A stretch of 64,000 bases of DNA. Origin: Halocynthiibacter sp. SDUM655004 (GTDB lineage Bacteria; Pseudomonadota; Alphaproteobacteria; Rhodobacterales; Rhodobacteraceae). The translations under genes were made by a program, and so were the position numbers. Where the stretch lies: contig NZ_JAPDUG010000003.1 of assembly GCF_026015885.1 (NCBI RefSeq), forward strand, positions 1 to 64,000, read 5' to 3'. The notes under the pieces were generated by a model. That model did no database searches and was not told the origin of the DNA. It worked only from the letters and a program-made list of their open reading frames with translations. Shown here piece after piece: positions 1 through 8,321 of this stretch (position 1 is its first letter; each line of letters opens with the position of its first letter).

Positions 1-550
1 CGAAATCCTACTAGCGTTGATATACAGACGTTGATCCATCGAATGAACCAAACCGCCCACATATCTCTTCAGATACTAATCATGTCAAATAGCCACAAGA
101 AGACAAAACATCAACCAGGGCGCCTTACTTACTAGGCACCGCCAGCCTCGTCAACATCTCTTTGTATTTAAACCGTCTGATCCGTCCTTCAACATTGCTG
201 CGTCAGTCTGTCTCGTCTGGCGTCCCGTTAGCGCCTCAGCGCCGCCGGTGAGGGGGGTTTTAGGGTTACTGGCTGGGAGCCGCAACCCCTTTTTCTAAAT
301 TCGGCGAAGTTTTTTGCATTTTTATTGAAAACTATGCGATAACAAAGACTTACCCAAACAACTTTCTTTCTGTTTTCTGCTATCCCGGCTTTAAAGCCAT
401 CCCCAAACCTACAAAAGTTGCGGGAATCTGCGTGTCAGTGCGATTCATCCCCGTGAATCGTCACGAGACTCAGAATCTGCGCGTGAATCACCTCGAATCC
501 GGTACCCTGAATGTGATCGCTGTATGGGGGCTATATATAGAGAGTACTCT
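1..550. other. Non-coding region at the left edge
   Basis: No convincing gene is visible in these 550 bases on either strand, and no tRNA or rRNA. The stretch from about 200 to 300 is GC-rich, with a CCTCA...TGAGG dyad near 233-252. It is followed by a T-rich, AT-rich stretch to about 370. From 424 to 499 there is a dense run of GANTC sites, and a C-rich plus TATATA stretch lies at 526-540 just outside the flavin reductase stop codon. The arrangement would suit the promoter and leader of a leftward gene beyond the window edge, but that is inference. I do not recognise the GC-rich block as a named RNA. Confidence 0.5.
424..499. promoter_or_regulatory. Cluster of seven GANTC (CcrM-type) sites
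   Basis: GANTC occurs at 424-428, 442-446, 455-459, 467-471, 473-477, 485-489 and 495-499, seven times in 76 bases, where about 0.3 would be expected with equal base frequencies. GANTC is the target of the alphaproteobacterial cell-cycle methyltransferase CcrM, and GcrA-dependent promoters carry such sites. The sites are seen directly; a role in cell-cycle-linked transcription or replication is inference. Confidence 0.45.
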
Positions 551-1051
551 TCATTCGCCTAAGCGACGGAATTCACCATAGGCGCCGCCATAGAACAAAA
601 GCGGCTTTCCCGCTGCGCGCGAAACTCTCTCTATACGTCCAACGATTATCGTATGGTCTCCGCCCGCATAGGACTCATGCAAAGTGCATTCGAACCTGGA
701 AAGGCAGTCACGAAGGAGCGGGACACCATTTTCATTTGTGTCGAAGGCCAAACCATCAAACGATTCCGCAGACTGCGCAAACCGTCTCGCGATATGCCCC
801 TGGTTTGACGACAAGACATGAATCGCAAACGATGTTGCAGCGAGGAAGGAATTCGCCCGAAATGAATCCTTGGCAAGCGACCAAAGAGCGAGAGGTGGAT
901 CGAGCGAGACAGAACTGAAGCTATTAACTGTAATTCCTATTGGTCCAGTCTCGGAACGCGCGGTCACGACTGTGATGCCTGTTGCGAATTGCCCGAAGGC
1001 TGCGCGAAGCTTCAGATCGGAGTCGTCATCTGGAACAAAGCTATCTGACAT
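551..1051 (-). CDS. Flavin reductase domain protein (FMN-binding)
   Basis: This 166-residue protein matches the flavin reductase-like FMN-binding family, which covers short-chain NAD(P)H:flavin reductases that feed reduced flavin to partner monooxygenases. Family features are an FATGITVVTA segment near residues 22-31, ITVNSFSSVSLDPP near 40-53 (flavin-contact region) and GDHTIIVGRI near 130-139. The length is normal for a single-domain member. I chose the ATG at 1051 over an in-frame TTG one codon upstream. The ribosome binding site is weak. It is divergent from the RNase D-like gene and no monooxygenase partner is nearby, so its substrate system cannot be named. Confidence 0.85.
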   Translation of the reverse strand: MSDSFVPDDDSDLKLRAAFGQFATGITVVTARSETGPIGITVNSFSSVSLDPPLALWSLAKDSFRANSFLAATSFAIHVLSSNQGHIARRFAQSAESFDGLAFDTNENGVPLLRDCLSRFECTLHESYAGGDHTIIVGRIERVSRAAGKPLLFYGGAYGEFRRLGE

Positions 1052-1278
1052 CAAGAACCAGCTGTCGAAAGTTTTGGGACGTCGTAGCAGGTCATGTTCT
1101 TTACTGGCTCCACCTCAATGATGCACGGCAACGGGTCGATCCGTTTCGGCTAAATGCTTTAATCAAAACATTAGGCGAACGCGAAAGACATATACAAGTC
1201 ATAGTGCGCCGAACTGCTATGTTGAGTTTACAGGCAATAAAGCCTATGTGGCTGATAACGAACGAGTGGAAGAGAATT

Positions 1279-1890
1279 ATGCCGAACAACGTATATCAGA
1301 ACGACTTGCCCGATGGGCTCGACCTTGGCCCAGTTGTCGCAATCGACTGTGAAACAATGGGGCTCCTCCCGCAACGGGATCGGCTTTGCGTTGTTCAATT
1401 GTCTTCCGGTGACGGGAACGCGCATTTGGTTCAGATCGCAAAAGGACAAACCGAAGCACCAAACCTTTGCAAACTCCTGACGGAACCAGAGGTCCTAAAA
1501 CTTTTCCACTTTGGCCGCTTCGATATCGCAGCGATGTACAATGCATTCGGTGCGCTTACGGCTCCAGTCTATTGCACCAAGATCGCAAGCAAACTCGTGC
1601 GCACATATACAGACCGCCATGGCCTTAAGAACCTGCTTCAAGAAATGCTGTCGGTTGATATCTCTAAGCAGCAGCAATCAAGTGACTGGGGCGCGGAGAA
1701 TTTGACCAAGGCTCAAGTTGAATATGCGGCATCAGACGTGCTGTATCTCCACAAACTGCGCGAGAAGCTAAACGCAAATCTTGAGCGCGAAGGTCGGATG
1801 GAGCTTGCTCAGTCCTGTTTTGACTTCCTACCTCAGCGTGCTTTGCTCGATCTTGAGGGTTGGCCAGACGTAGATATCTTTTCACACTAG
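1279..1890 (+). CDS. rnd: RNase D-like 3'-5' exonuclease (DEDDy, no HRDC domain)
   Basis: This 203-residue protein is a stand-alone DEDDy exonuclease domain. Asp23 and Glu25 in the IDCETMG motif, Asp82 in HFGRFD, and Tyr149 with Asp153 in YAASD form the complete metal-binding set. Full-length RNase D is about 370 residues and carries HRDC domains; none is present, which matches the short form common in alphaproteobacteria. The frame stays open upstream to about 982, but the ATG at 1279 sits behind a GGAAGAGA site and starts where the conserved sequence starts. It lies just ahead of lptC-lptA-lptB on the same strand. It probably trims structured RNA; the substrate is unknown. The symbol follows family usage. 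Confidence 0.88.
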   Translation: MPNNVYQNDLPDGLDLGPVVAIDCETMGLLPQRDRLCVVQLSSGDGNAHLVQIAKGQTEAPNLCKLLTEPEVLKLFHFGRFDIAAMYNAFGALTAPVYCTKIASKLVRTYTDRHGLKNLLQEMLSVDISKQQQSSDWGAENLTKAQVEYAASDVLYLHKLREKLNANLEREGRMELAQSCFDFLPQRALLDLEGWPDVDIFSH

Positions 1891-1967
1891 TATAAGTGCG
1901 GGATGTAGCTATCTATTGAGTTAAGCGGACGACAGTCTGGGCGCGTGCGTAGTATGGACAAACAGCA

Positions 1968-2570
1968 ATGGCTCTAAACGACAACACATACTCCCGCTTC
2001 GTTGCGGTTGCGAAAGTTGCCCTGCCATTGTTTGCGCTTGGCGTTCTTTCGACTGTCTTCCTCGTTGCCAAACCTATCGACCCAAGCAAAGCCATTCCTT
2101 ATGCCGAAGTGGATGTTGAAGAACTCGCCCGCGAAAAAGGCATGACATCGCCGGAATACGCGGGCATCACGCGTGATGGTGCGGCGATCATTGTGACCGC
2201 AGATACCGCGAAGCCGGATCAAGCAAGAGGCAACAAACTTGTTCACACAGAACAGCTCTATGCCACAATCGACCTTAAAGACGGCGATCAAGTTAACATT
2301 GAAAGCCCCATTGGCGTTTTGAACAGCGTCAAAGAGAAAGCCAATCTAACTGGCGGCGTCATTCTGCGAAACTCACAGGGATACACCGTTCGATCTCAGA
2401 TGATGGACGCCTCCCTAACGGATGCCACCGTCGAAACACAAACCCCAGTAACCGCCGACGGGCCACTTGGGAATCTGAGTGCGGGGAAAATGAAGCTCTC
2501 TTTTGTTAAGGAAAAGTATCTTCTGGTTTTCCAAAATGATGTGAAGGTGATATACGACCCTAAAGGTTAA
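1968..2570 (+). CDS. lptC: LPS export protein LptC
   Basis: The 200-residue product has one N-terminal membrane helix (about residues 13-34) followed by a periplasmic beta-rich domain, the architecture of LptC. LptC takes lipopolysaccharide from the inner-membrane LptBFG extractor and hands it to the periplasmic bridge protein LptA. Sequence conservation in this family is low, so the call relies on topology, length and position directly ahead of lptA and lptB. The gap to lptA is 16 bases, consistent with one transcript. The region just before the ATG has no strong Shine-Dalgarno sequence. Confidence 0.88.
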   Translation: MALNDNTYSRFVAVAKVALPLFALGVLSTVFLVAKPIDPSKAIPYAEVDVEELAREKGMTSPEYAGITRDGAAIIVTADTAKPDQARGNKLVHTEQLYATIDLKDGDQVNIESPIGVLNSVKEKANLTGGVILRNSQGYTVRSQMMDASLTDATVETQTPVTADGPLGNLSAGKMKLSFVKEKYLLVFQNDVKVIYDPKG

Positions 2571-2586
2571 TGCTTAGGTGACATGA

Positions 2587-3090
2587 ATGCGCGCAATTTT
2601 CGCGATTTTGCTTTTCTTTTCGGGTATTGGCCCAGCATTTGCCCAAGGTACATCTGTTCTTTTCGGAAGCTCTGAACACGATGCCTCGCTCCCTGTCGAA
2701 GTCGTTGCCGATCTGCTTGAGGTCGATCAAACAACCGGCGATGCAACGTTCACCGGAAATGTTGTCGTTGGTCAGGGCGAGATGCGGCTTTCCGCCGAAA
2801 AGGTGATTGTTGAGTACAAAACCGAAGAAGAGCAGCAAGCAAGTGACTCCAGCGGTAAAATCAACCGGCTGATCGCTTCTGAGAACGTTCTTCTCGTCAA
2901 TGGACCCGAAGCCGCAGAAGCCGATTTTGCAGAGTACACCATCGATAGCGCCGAGGTTATCATGATCGGAAACGTCATCGTCACTCAAGGTGAGAACGCG
3001 ACCTCTGGCAACCGAATGGTCGTTGACCTCAATACTGGTCGCGCACAGATGTCCGGGCGTGTGAAGACGATCCTTCAGCCGGATAACTGA
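2587..3090 (+). CDS. lptA: LPS transport periplasmic bridge protein LptA
   Basis: This is a 167-residue secreted protein of the OstA/LptA family. Residues 1-20 form a signal peptide ending in an A-F-A cleavage motif. The rest contains the repeated short beta-strand pattern of the LptA jellyroll, including DATFTGNVVVGQG near residues 56-68 and a later GNVIVTQG segment. LptA polymerises into the periplasmic filament that carries lipopolysaccharide to LptD. It lies between lptC and lptB, and its TGA is followed immediately by lptB start codons, implying translational coupling. Confidence 0.92.
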   Translation: MRAIFAILLFFSGIGPAFAQGTSVLFGSSEHDASLPVEVVADLLEVDQTTGDATFTGNVVVGQGEMRLSAEKVIVEYKTEEEQQASDSSGKINRLIASENVLLVNGPEAAEADFAEYTIDSAEVIMIGNVIVTQGENATSGNRMVVDLNTGRAQMSGRVKTILQPDN

Positions 3091-3093
3091 TTG

Positions 3094-3867
3094 ATGAACA
3101 GCGAACTAAACCTCGACTTCAAGGCCAAATCCGCAGCAGGTTCAACTGGGCTATCCGTGCGGAATTTGCGCAAGAGCTATCGGCGCAAGACGGTGATCCG
3201 TGATGTTTCGATGGAGCTCGATCGCGGTGAAGTTGTTGCGCTGCTTGGGCCAAATGGCTCCGGAAAAACGACATGCTTCTACTCCATCGCTGGCTTGGTT
3301 GCTGCTGAAGGTGGCGAAGTTTTGGTAGATGGGCGAGACGTCACGCTCTTACCTATGTATCGGCGCGCCAAACTTGGTATCGGATATCTCCCTCAAGAAA
3401 ACTCGATCTTTCGCGGGCTAACCGTCGAAGAAAACATCATGTCGATTCTGGAGATTTCAGAGCGAAACTCGCACAAACGGCGCGAGCGGCTTGAAGAGCT
3501 GTTGAACGAGTTTTCGATTGGCCACCTTCGCCGCGCATCAGCTTTGTCTCTTTCCGGTGGCGAGCGGCGGCGGGCCGAAATCGCACGTTGCCTCGCGTCC
3601 TCTCCAGAGTTTCTCCTGTTGGACGAACCATTTGCTGGCGTCGATCCAATCGCTGTTGGCGATATCCGCTCACTCGTTGCTCAATTAAAGACCCGAAATA
3701 TCGGCGTCCTTATTACTGACCACAACGTTCGTGAAACTCTAGAGATCGTGGATCGAGCCTATATCCTTCACGATGGCAAAGTGCTGATGAGCGGAACAGC
3801 CGATGAAGTGGTACAGGATGAAAATGTACGACGCGTTTATCTTGGAGACGATTTCCGCGTCTTCTAA
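3094..3867 (+). CDS. lptB: LPS export ABC transporter ATPase LptB
   Basis: This 257-residue ABC ATPase powers LPS extraction with LptF/LptG, which are not in this window. Visible motifs are Walker A GPNGSGKT (about 52-59), signature LSGGERRR, Walker B FLLLDEPF and the switch histidine in TDHNVRE. The ATG at 3094 is preferred over the TTG directly upstream at 3091, which abuts the lptA stop. An N-terminal extension of about 18 residues precedes the ABC core. In many proteobacteria lptB is followed by rpoN, hpf and ptsN; here hpf comes next after about 250 bases and rpoN is absent. Confidence 0.95.
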   Translation: MNSELNLDFKAKSAAGSTGLSVRNLRKSYRRKTVIRDVSMELDRGEVVALLGPNGSGKTTCFYSIAGLVAAEGGEVLVDGRDVTLLPMYRRAKLGIGYLPQENSIFRGLTVEENIMSILEISERNSHKRRERLEELLNEFSIGHLRRASALSLSGGERRRAEIARCLASSPEFLLLDEPFAGVDPIAVGDIRSLVAQLKTRNIGVLITDHNVRETLEIVDRAYILHDGKVLMSGTADEVVQDENVRRVYLGDDFRVF

Positions 3868-4108
3868 ACCCTCGTTCAAGCGGCCATAACATAGCTTCTT
3901 CACATGGGCCCTATTGACAGTTGCTTCAATAAAGCGCCCAATACTCTGGATGCACAAAGATTCCCATATCGTCTTGGGGTCGGCACATTTTGATCGCCGA
4001 ACTTTAGGCGCCGCCAGCGATGACAAAGGCGCGCCGTGCATCACAACACCACCTTTAATCCGAACGCGCAGTACCTAGATATTTTAGTGCGCGATCATTT
4101 TCGAACCT

Positions 4109-4114
4109 AGGAGG
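4109..4114 (+). promoter_or_regulatory. Strong ribosome binding site of hpf
   Basis: A perfect AGGAGG lies four bases ahead of the hpf ATG at 4119. It is one of the strongest Shine-Dalgarno sites in the window and fixes the start. The preceding 3868-4108 stretch holds no other gene I can support and presumably contains the hpf promoter. Confidence 0.7.
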
Positions 4115-4118
4115 TTGA

Positions 4119-4694
4119 ATGCAGTACCAAATCAGCGGCAAACAGATCGATATCGGCGAAGCACTACAGTCGCAGGTAAAAACCGAGCTTGGTTCAATTG
4201 TCGATAAATACGCCGAACGGCCAACAGATGCCCAAGTCGTTTTTTCACGAAATGCACATGAATATGTGTGCGAAGCAACGGTACATCTTTCAACAGGATT
4301 GACAGTTACAGCCAAAGCCCACGCAACAGAAATTTATGCTGCTCTGGATGGTTGTGGCGACAAATTGGAGAAACAGTTACGCCGTTATAAACGCCGTTTG
4401 AAGGATCACCATCGCGAAAGAACACAGCCTGTTGAACTTTCGGGTGCTTCCTCGTATATCCTCGCCGGATCAGAAGGATCAGAGGATTCGGAACCAGATA
4501 GCCTGCAGCCAATCATCATTGCAGAGATGGAAACTAAAATCGCATCTCTGTCAGTTGGTGAAGCCGTAATGCAAATGGAACTTTCGGGAAATCCTGTACT
4601 GGTCTTTCGCAATGAAGGAAACAGTGGCGTAAACGTGGTATACCGTCGAGAAGACGGAAATATTGGCTGGATCGATCCGGCCGCAACAACATAG
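4119..4694 (+). CDS. hpf: Ribosome hibernation promoting factor, long form
   Basis: The 191-residue protein has an N-terminal S30AE/YfiA domain (about 1-100) that binds the 30S decoding site, rich in basic residues near 85-100 (LRRYKRRLKDHHRER). A variable linker follows, then a C-terminal dimerisation domain (about 130-190) with the EAVMQMELSGNPVLVFRN and GNIGWIDP patterns of long HPF. Long HPF alone can form inactive 100S ribosome dimers in stationary phase or stress. The gene has its own strong ribosome binding site and precedes ptsN by 37 bases, a conserved pairing in proteobacteria. Confidence 0.94.
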   Translation: MQYQISGKQIDIGEALQSQVKTELGSIVDKYAERPTDAQVVFSRNAHEYVCEATVHLSTGLTVTAKAHATEIYAALDGCGDKLEKQLRRYKRRLKDHHRERTQPVELSGASSYILAGSEGSEDSEPDSLQPIIIAEMETKIASLSVGEAVMQMELSGNPVLVFRNEGNSGVNVVYRREDGNIGWIDPAATT

Positions 4695-4731
4695 GGACCA
4701 CCCCGCGCACAACGAGCAGAAGTGACACTAA

Positions 4732-5196
4732 ATGGATCTGTCGAGCATTCTAAAGCCCGAAGCCGTAAAGGTTATTGCCAATGTGACGAGCAAAAAACGC
4801 CTCTTCCAGGATCTGGGAGAGGTTGCCTGCGCTGGCTATGGTCTATCTGCAAATGACGCGGTTGATGCGCTCCAAGAACGCGAAAGCCTCGGCCCGACTG
4901 GCGTTGGGCACGGGGTTGCGCTTCCGCATGCACGCCTTGATGGAATCGACACTGTTGTTGGTGCGTTCCTCAAGATTGAGCGTCCGCTCGATTTTGAATC
5001 TGTTGATCGCCAACCAGTCGATCTGGTCTTTGCTCTCTTCGCGCCTGTTGATTCGGGTGTGGAGCATTTGAAAGCGCTGGCGCTTGTCTCACGGACGATG
5101 CGAAATGCAGAGGTTTGCGAGAAACTACGCGCGAACTCTGACCCAGCGACGCTTCACGCGATTCTCACCGAACAGATTCCTGCCCGCGCAGCCTAG
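4732..5196 (+). CDS. ptsN: PTS IIA-like nitrogen regulatory protein PtsN
   Basis: This 154-residue EIIA-Ntr domain protein carries the phospho-accepting histidine in GHGVALPHAR (His66). PtsN receives phosphate from PtsP/NPr and signals nitrogen and potassium status by protein-protein contacts. It lacks a sugar-transport domain, as usual for the family. The gene follows hpf. Its TAG stop shares four bases (5193-5196) with the stop codon of the convergent sulfotransferase gene, so no terminator separates the two. Confidence 0.93.
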   Translation: MDLSSILKPEAVKVIANVTSKKRLFQDLGEVACAGYGLSANDAVDALQERESLGPTGVGHGVALPHARLDGIDTVVGAFLKIERPLDFESVDRQPVDLVFALFAPVDSGVEHLKALALVSRTMRNAEVCEKLRANSDPATLHAILTEQIPARAA

Positions 5197-6614
5197 TTGC
5201 CGGCTTTCCAAGGCCCAAATCCGAACGCCATATAATCCCGCTGATATGCTGCGCGTACGGCGCGTTCTATGTCGTCGTCGTAAATGTCATTTAGCGAATA
5301 AGGCGAATCTTCACGTTGCTCCATAAGCGGGGCATTTTCTGCCCCCGTGCGGAACGCCAAGTACTCCAAATCAGTTTCAAGCGTTTCCTCACGCAACACG
5401 AGATCAGGCATTGCAAAGTTGGCCATGCCCTGAATGATCGCTGATTGGCTTGCCCAAGCGCCATCAACTCGGATCGAGGTTTGGCCCGAAAGATTAGCTT
5501 TCAAAAACTCTAGGAAGACCGCAAACGCCGCGCGATGAGCAACGCGATCATAAGCGGCGTCTTGTGGATCATCGGGCAATTCAAGTTTGTGAACGCGCTG
5601 CAAAGTTTTGCGAATTTGACCGTAGGAGCGCCGACCTGAATTGAGGATATGGGTGCAGAATGCGGTATGCGCCCGCGCCGCCGGATGACGAACAACTGTA
5701 AAGCTCCGGTGGCCGTCGTGCTTTCGCTTCCAGCGCCGAAGTTCTTTTTGGTTAAACCCCGATTGAACTTCGCCTCCCGAAACAGCCTTAAGCCATGCCT
5801 TAACGCGGTCATTCGGCCCGCTTGGAATCGGGAGGTACAGAAGCGGAGCATTTTCACACGCCACATAGCCACTCACCCGCGCTTGTCGTGCCGGCTCTAG
5901 GTCAGGCAACCGCTCAAGGCCAAAGCGATCAAGAGAGGCCAGTGTCGCGCTTAACTCTTCTGGATTCGTAAGCTTCTCTGAAATTTGCTTCGGGTTTTGC
6001 TTCTTGAGGTTCTTGTTCAAAGACTCAAGTTTGTGGGTGCTGCCGAGGAAAAGAGTCAGCCCATTCAGCACATCAATATCGTGAAGGTCTTCATAATCCA
6101 GATAAAACGGCGTTTGACCCGTCCGTTTGAGTGTTTTGGAAACGCGTGCCCGAAAATCCTCACGACTTTGCAGATAGCGCGCAAAGTCCTCCGGCTCGAA
6201 TGTAATCTTCTCTGCTTTGCGCCGAGTGACATTCGTTAGTTTCCACTGCCCTGTAGCGACGGCAATCTTCCAACTCACATAGCTTTCGATAGGGTTGCGG
6301 GCCAGAATGATTTTGGCACAGCGCTGATCCTGCAAAATCTCCTCAACGATGCGCGGATCATGATCGTGAAAAAACCGGAATCCTGTGAGCTTCTCTTGGG
6401 ATTTTATCTCTTCCAACAAACGCTCTGGGTCGTGCTCTCGCTGCTGAAGCGTAACGCCCAAAAGCTCTGACCTATTCGGATAGCCGATAAAGTGGGGATT
6501 AAACGCCTCGCCAATACAGGCTAAATCCGGAAGGGAGTTGATATTGGACTCAAGAAAATTCGAGCCTGTTCGCATCTCTGCGAGAACAACAAAATAATCG
6601 AACTTTCGTTTCAT
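5193..6614 (-). CDS. Tandem sulfotransferase-like protein (NodH/Stf0-type)
   Basis: The 473-residue product has a sulfotransferase core at its N-terminus. RTGSNFLES (residues 15-23) matches the 5'-phosphosulfate loop that binds PAPS, and Arg106 with Ser114 in ARNPIESYVS match the 3'-phosphate site. A second sulfotransferase-like segment begins near residue 305, where FTVVRHPAARAHTAF resembles another 3'-phosphate site, but I see no second clear 5'-phosphosulfate loop. It would transfer sulfate from PAPS to a glycan hydroxyl. It is last in a minus-strand group with glycosyltransferases, six bases after the GT14-like gene. There is no signal peptide, so it is probably cytoplasmic. Acceptor unknown. 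Confidence 0.82.
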   Translation of the reverse strand: MKRKFDYFVVLAEMRTGSNFLESNINSLPDLACIGEAFNPHFIGYPNRSELLGVTLQQREHDPERLLEEIKSQEKLTGFRFFHDHDPRIVEEILQDQRCAKIILARNPIESYVSWKIAVATGQWKLTNVTRRKAEKITFEPEDFARYLQSREDFRARVSKTLKRTGQTPFYLDYEDLHDIDVLNGLTLFLGSTHKLESLNKNLKKQNPKQISEKLTNPEELSATLASLDRFGLERLPDLEPARQARVSGYVACENAPLLYLPIPSGPNDRVKAWLKAVSGGEVQSGFNQKELRRWKRKHDGHRSFTVVRHPAARAHTAFCTHILNSGRRSYGQIRKTLQRVHKLELPDDPQDAAYDRVAHRAAFAVFLEFLKANLSGQTSIRVDGAWASQSAIIQGMANFAMPDLVLREETLETDLEYLAFRTGAENAPLMEQREDSPYSLNDIYDDDIERAVRAAYQRDYMAFGFGPWKAGN

Positions 6615-6620
6615 AAATAC

Positions 6621-8321
6621 CTAGTTCACCAAATAGGGTTTGCGGGGCCGTTTTGGCCCTGGCCGCTCAATGCCTTCGATCGGAAAGTCACCCACCAAAT
6701 AGGGGTGCATACCTTGGTTTTTTAAATTCTGAAGAAATTTACCAAACCCCGTAAGATCGACCATACGAGGTGCTTCGGTTATGCGGCGCATTGTACGTGG
6801 GCCAATTTCGTCAATGACACGCTGCATTGGTTCTGTCGGCGACTGTACAAATTCCGCAAGTGTGTAAATTTGAACCCGAGCCTTTGCATAGTAGGAGCGC
6901 AAGATATCAACATGGTCGCTCTCAATGCGCTGCTGTTCGGCGGCAATCTCTCTGATTTCGGAAAAGCTGCGGTTTGAATGAAACAATGGAACGGCCCATG
7001 CGCCGGTAACAACGATGATGCTCGCATTTACGTCTTTGGCCATGAACCAGCTTGTGTCTTGGGTATCGCGCGGACCGAACTGAAACACCTGTTTCTCGCC
7101 GCGCGTGTTCCAAATCAGGTTTCGCAGAAAATCGGTTGGCGCGTAGTCACGCAGCACAGGATCATCCGACAAGCAGCCAGCGAATACCTTTCCTCGACCT
7201 GCGAACTGCGCGCGCTCTTTATCAAAAATATGTCCGTGAATGCACGCAGTTGTGGATTTCTCTAGCCAGTCTTCAAAATCGACAAACAGATCGGAAAAGC
7301 CTTCAAGTACAGTATATGGCGCTGCAGAGAGACCATGCTCCGACCCCTCGCGCGGGAAACGGCATTGATTAACCAGACCCGGGCGTCCGACTTTTCTTCG
7401 CATAACGGCCTGAGAGAATATCCTGTCTATCTTGGCTGGGTCTGGCTCGCTTCTGCACTCTTCAATGCGTTCTTTAGAAAGGAACTTGTCATAGAGTTTG
7501 TCCGCATTGACCCAAACTTTGCGTGCAACAAAACAGTCAGAACGTTTTAGCAACGGTAGGTGATCATCATAGAAGATGTGCGGTTTGCCCATAAGATCGA
7601 ACTTTGAAAGCGTCAGCGATCGGCTTTCGATATTCACAGAAAAGCAACGCGCGAGAGTTTGATAATAGCTTTCATCCGGAATCCAGACCCGCTTGAAATA
7701 CGCATCATATTTCTCGCGCTCGGGACCCTCCAATATGGCAGACAGAGTTTGCCGTGTCAGACACCACCACTGAGACCCCATGTGCGGCGTGATCCCATCT
7801 GGAATCTTGCGTCTGAATTTCAGTCTGCGTTGCAGCCGAACATATCTATCAAATAGGCGCCGCTGCGTTTTCCAAGAGAACGGGAACCTCAGAGTAAACC
7901 GCTCCATGTCGAGGCCGCCGACAGTCCAAGGTACATCGCGGATCGTAGCGCTTTCGATGAAATCTGTTTTTGGCCGCTTTTCGAGATACTCAACCAGTTC
8001 ACGGACCGGCCGAAGCGGAAGGCAAGCCCCTGACGCGAGATAGACATGCTGCACACTCGGAAACGTCTCAAGCATCAACTCAGAAGCATCTTGAGATGCG
8101 GCCACAAGCGACCATTTTCCCCACTCACAGTGCCGACGCTTACAGAACCGGATATCTGGCAAGTCCTCGAGCTCGCGTTTGAACTTGTCAAACCTCTTGT
8201 TGGGAACCTTCTGGTCCACATGCAATACAACGGGGCACCCCCCTTCCGACCAGTGCCGCGCAAGCTGTGCAGCGCGGTGAAGATCGGTGTGGACCATCAT
8301 GACGACTCCAAGGCTGCTCAT
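6621..8321 (-). CDS. GT14-like glycosyltransferase with uncharacterised C-terminal half
   Basis: The first roughly 260 of 566 residues match the core-2/I-branching beta-1,6-N-acetylglucosaminyltransferase family (GT14): VVMMVHTDLHRAAQLARHW at the start, VVLHVDQK near 31-38, YLASGACLPLRP near 92-103, and GSQWWCLTR followed by PDESYYQTL. Residues from about 320 to the end form a second region unlike any named enzyme I recall. It recurs, as far as I remember, attached to this domain in Roseobacter proteins as a domain of unknown function. The start ATG overlaps the stop of the upstream glycosyltransferase by four bases (ATGA), indicating coupling. Likely cytoplasmic, adding a branching sugar to a surface glycan. 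Confidence 0.8.
   Translation of the reverse strand: MSSLGVVMMVHTDLHRAAQLARHWSEGGCPVVLHVDQKVPNKRFDKFKRELEDLPDIRFCKRRHCEWGKWSLVAASQDASELMLETFPSVQHVYLASGACLPLRPVRELVEYLEKRPKTDFIESATIRDVPWTVGGLDMERFTLRFPFSWKTQRRLFDRYVRLQRRLKFRRKIPDGITPHMGSQWWCLTRQTLSAILEGPEREKYDAYFKRVWIPDESYYQTLARCFSVNIESRSLTLSKFDLMGKPHIFYDDHLPLLKRSDCFVARKVWVNADKLYDKFLSKERIEECRSEPDPAKIDRIFSQAVMRRKVGRPGLVNQCRFPREGSEHGLSAAPYTVLEGFSDLFVDFEDWLEKSTTACIHGHIFDKERAQFAGRGKVFAGCLSDDPVLRDYAPTDFLRNLIWNTRGEKQVFQFGPRDTQDTSWFMAKDVNASIIVVTGAWAVPLFHSNRSFSEIREIAAEQQRIESDHVDILRSYYAKARVQIYTLAEFVQSPTEPMQRVIDEIGPRTMRRITEAPRMVDLTGFGKFLQNLKNQGMHPYLVGDFPIEGIERPGPKRPRKPYLVN

Noticed and set aside
1-550. tRNA, rRNA or chromosomal origin in the left-edge region
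   Set aside because: No tRNA cloverleaf or CCA end, no rRNA similarity, and no DnaA boxes of the TTATCCACA type were seen. The GANTC cluster alone does not make an origin.
982-1278. Upstream extension of the RNase D-like frame
   Set aside because: The 99 extra codons overlap the divergent flavin reductase start and match nothing; the ATG at 1279 begins the conserved sequence and has a ribosome binding site.
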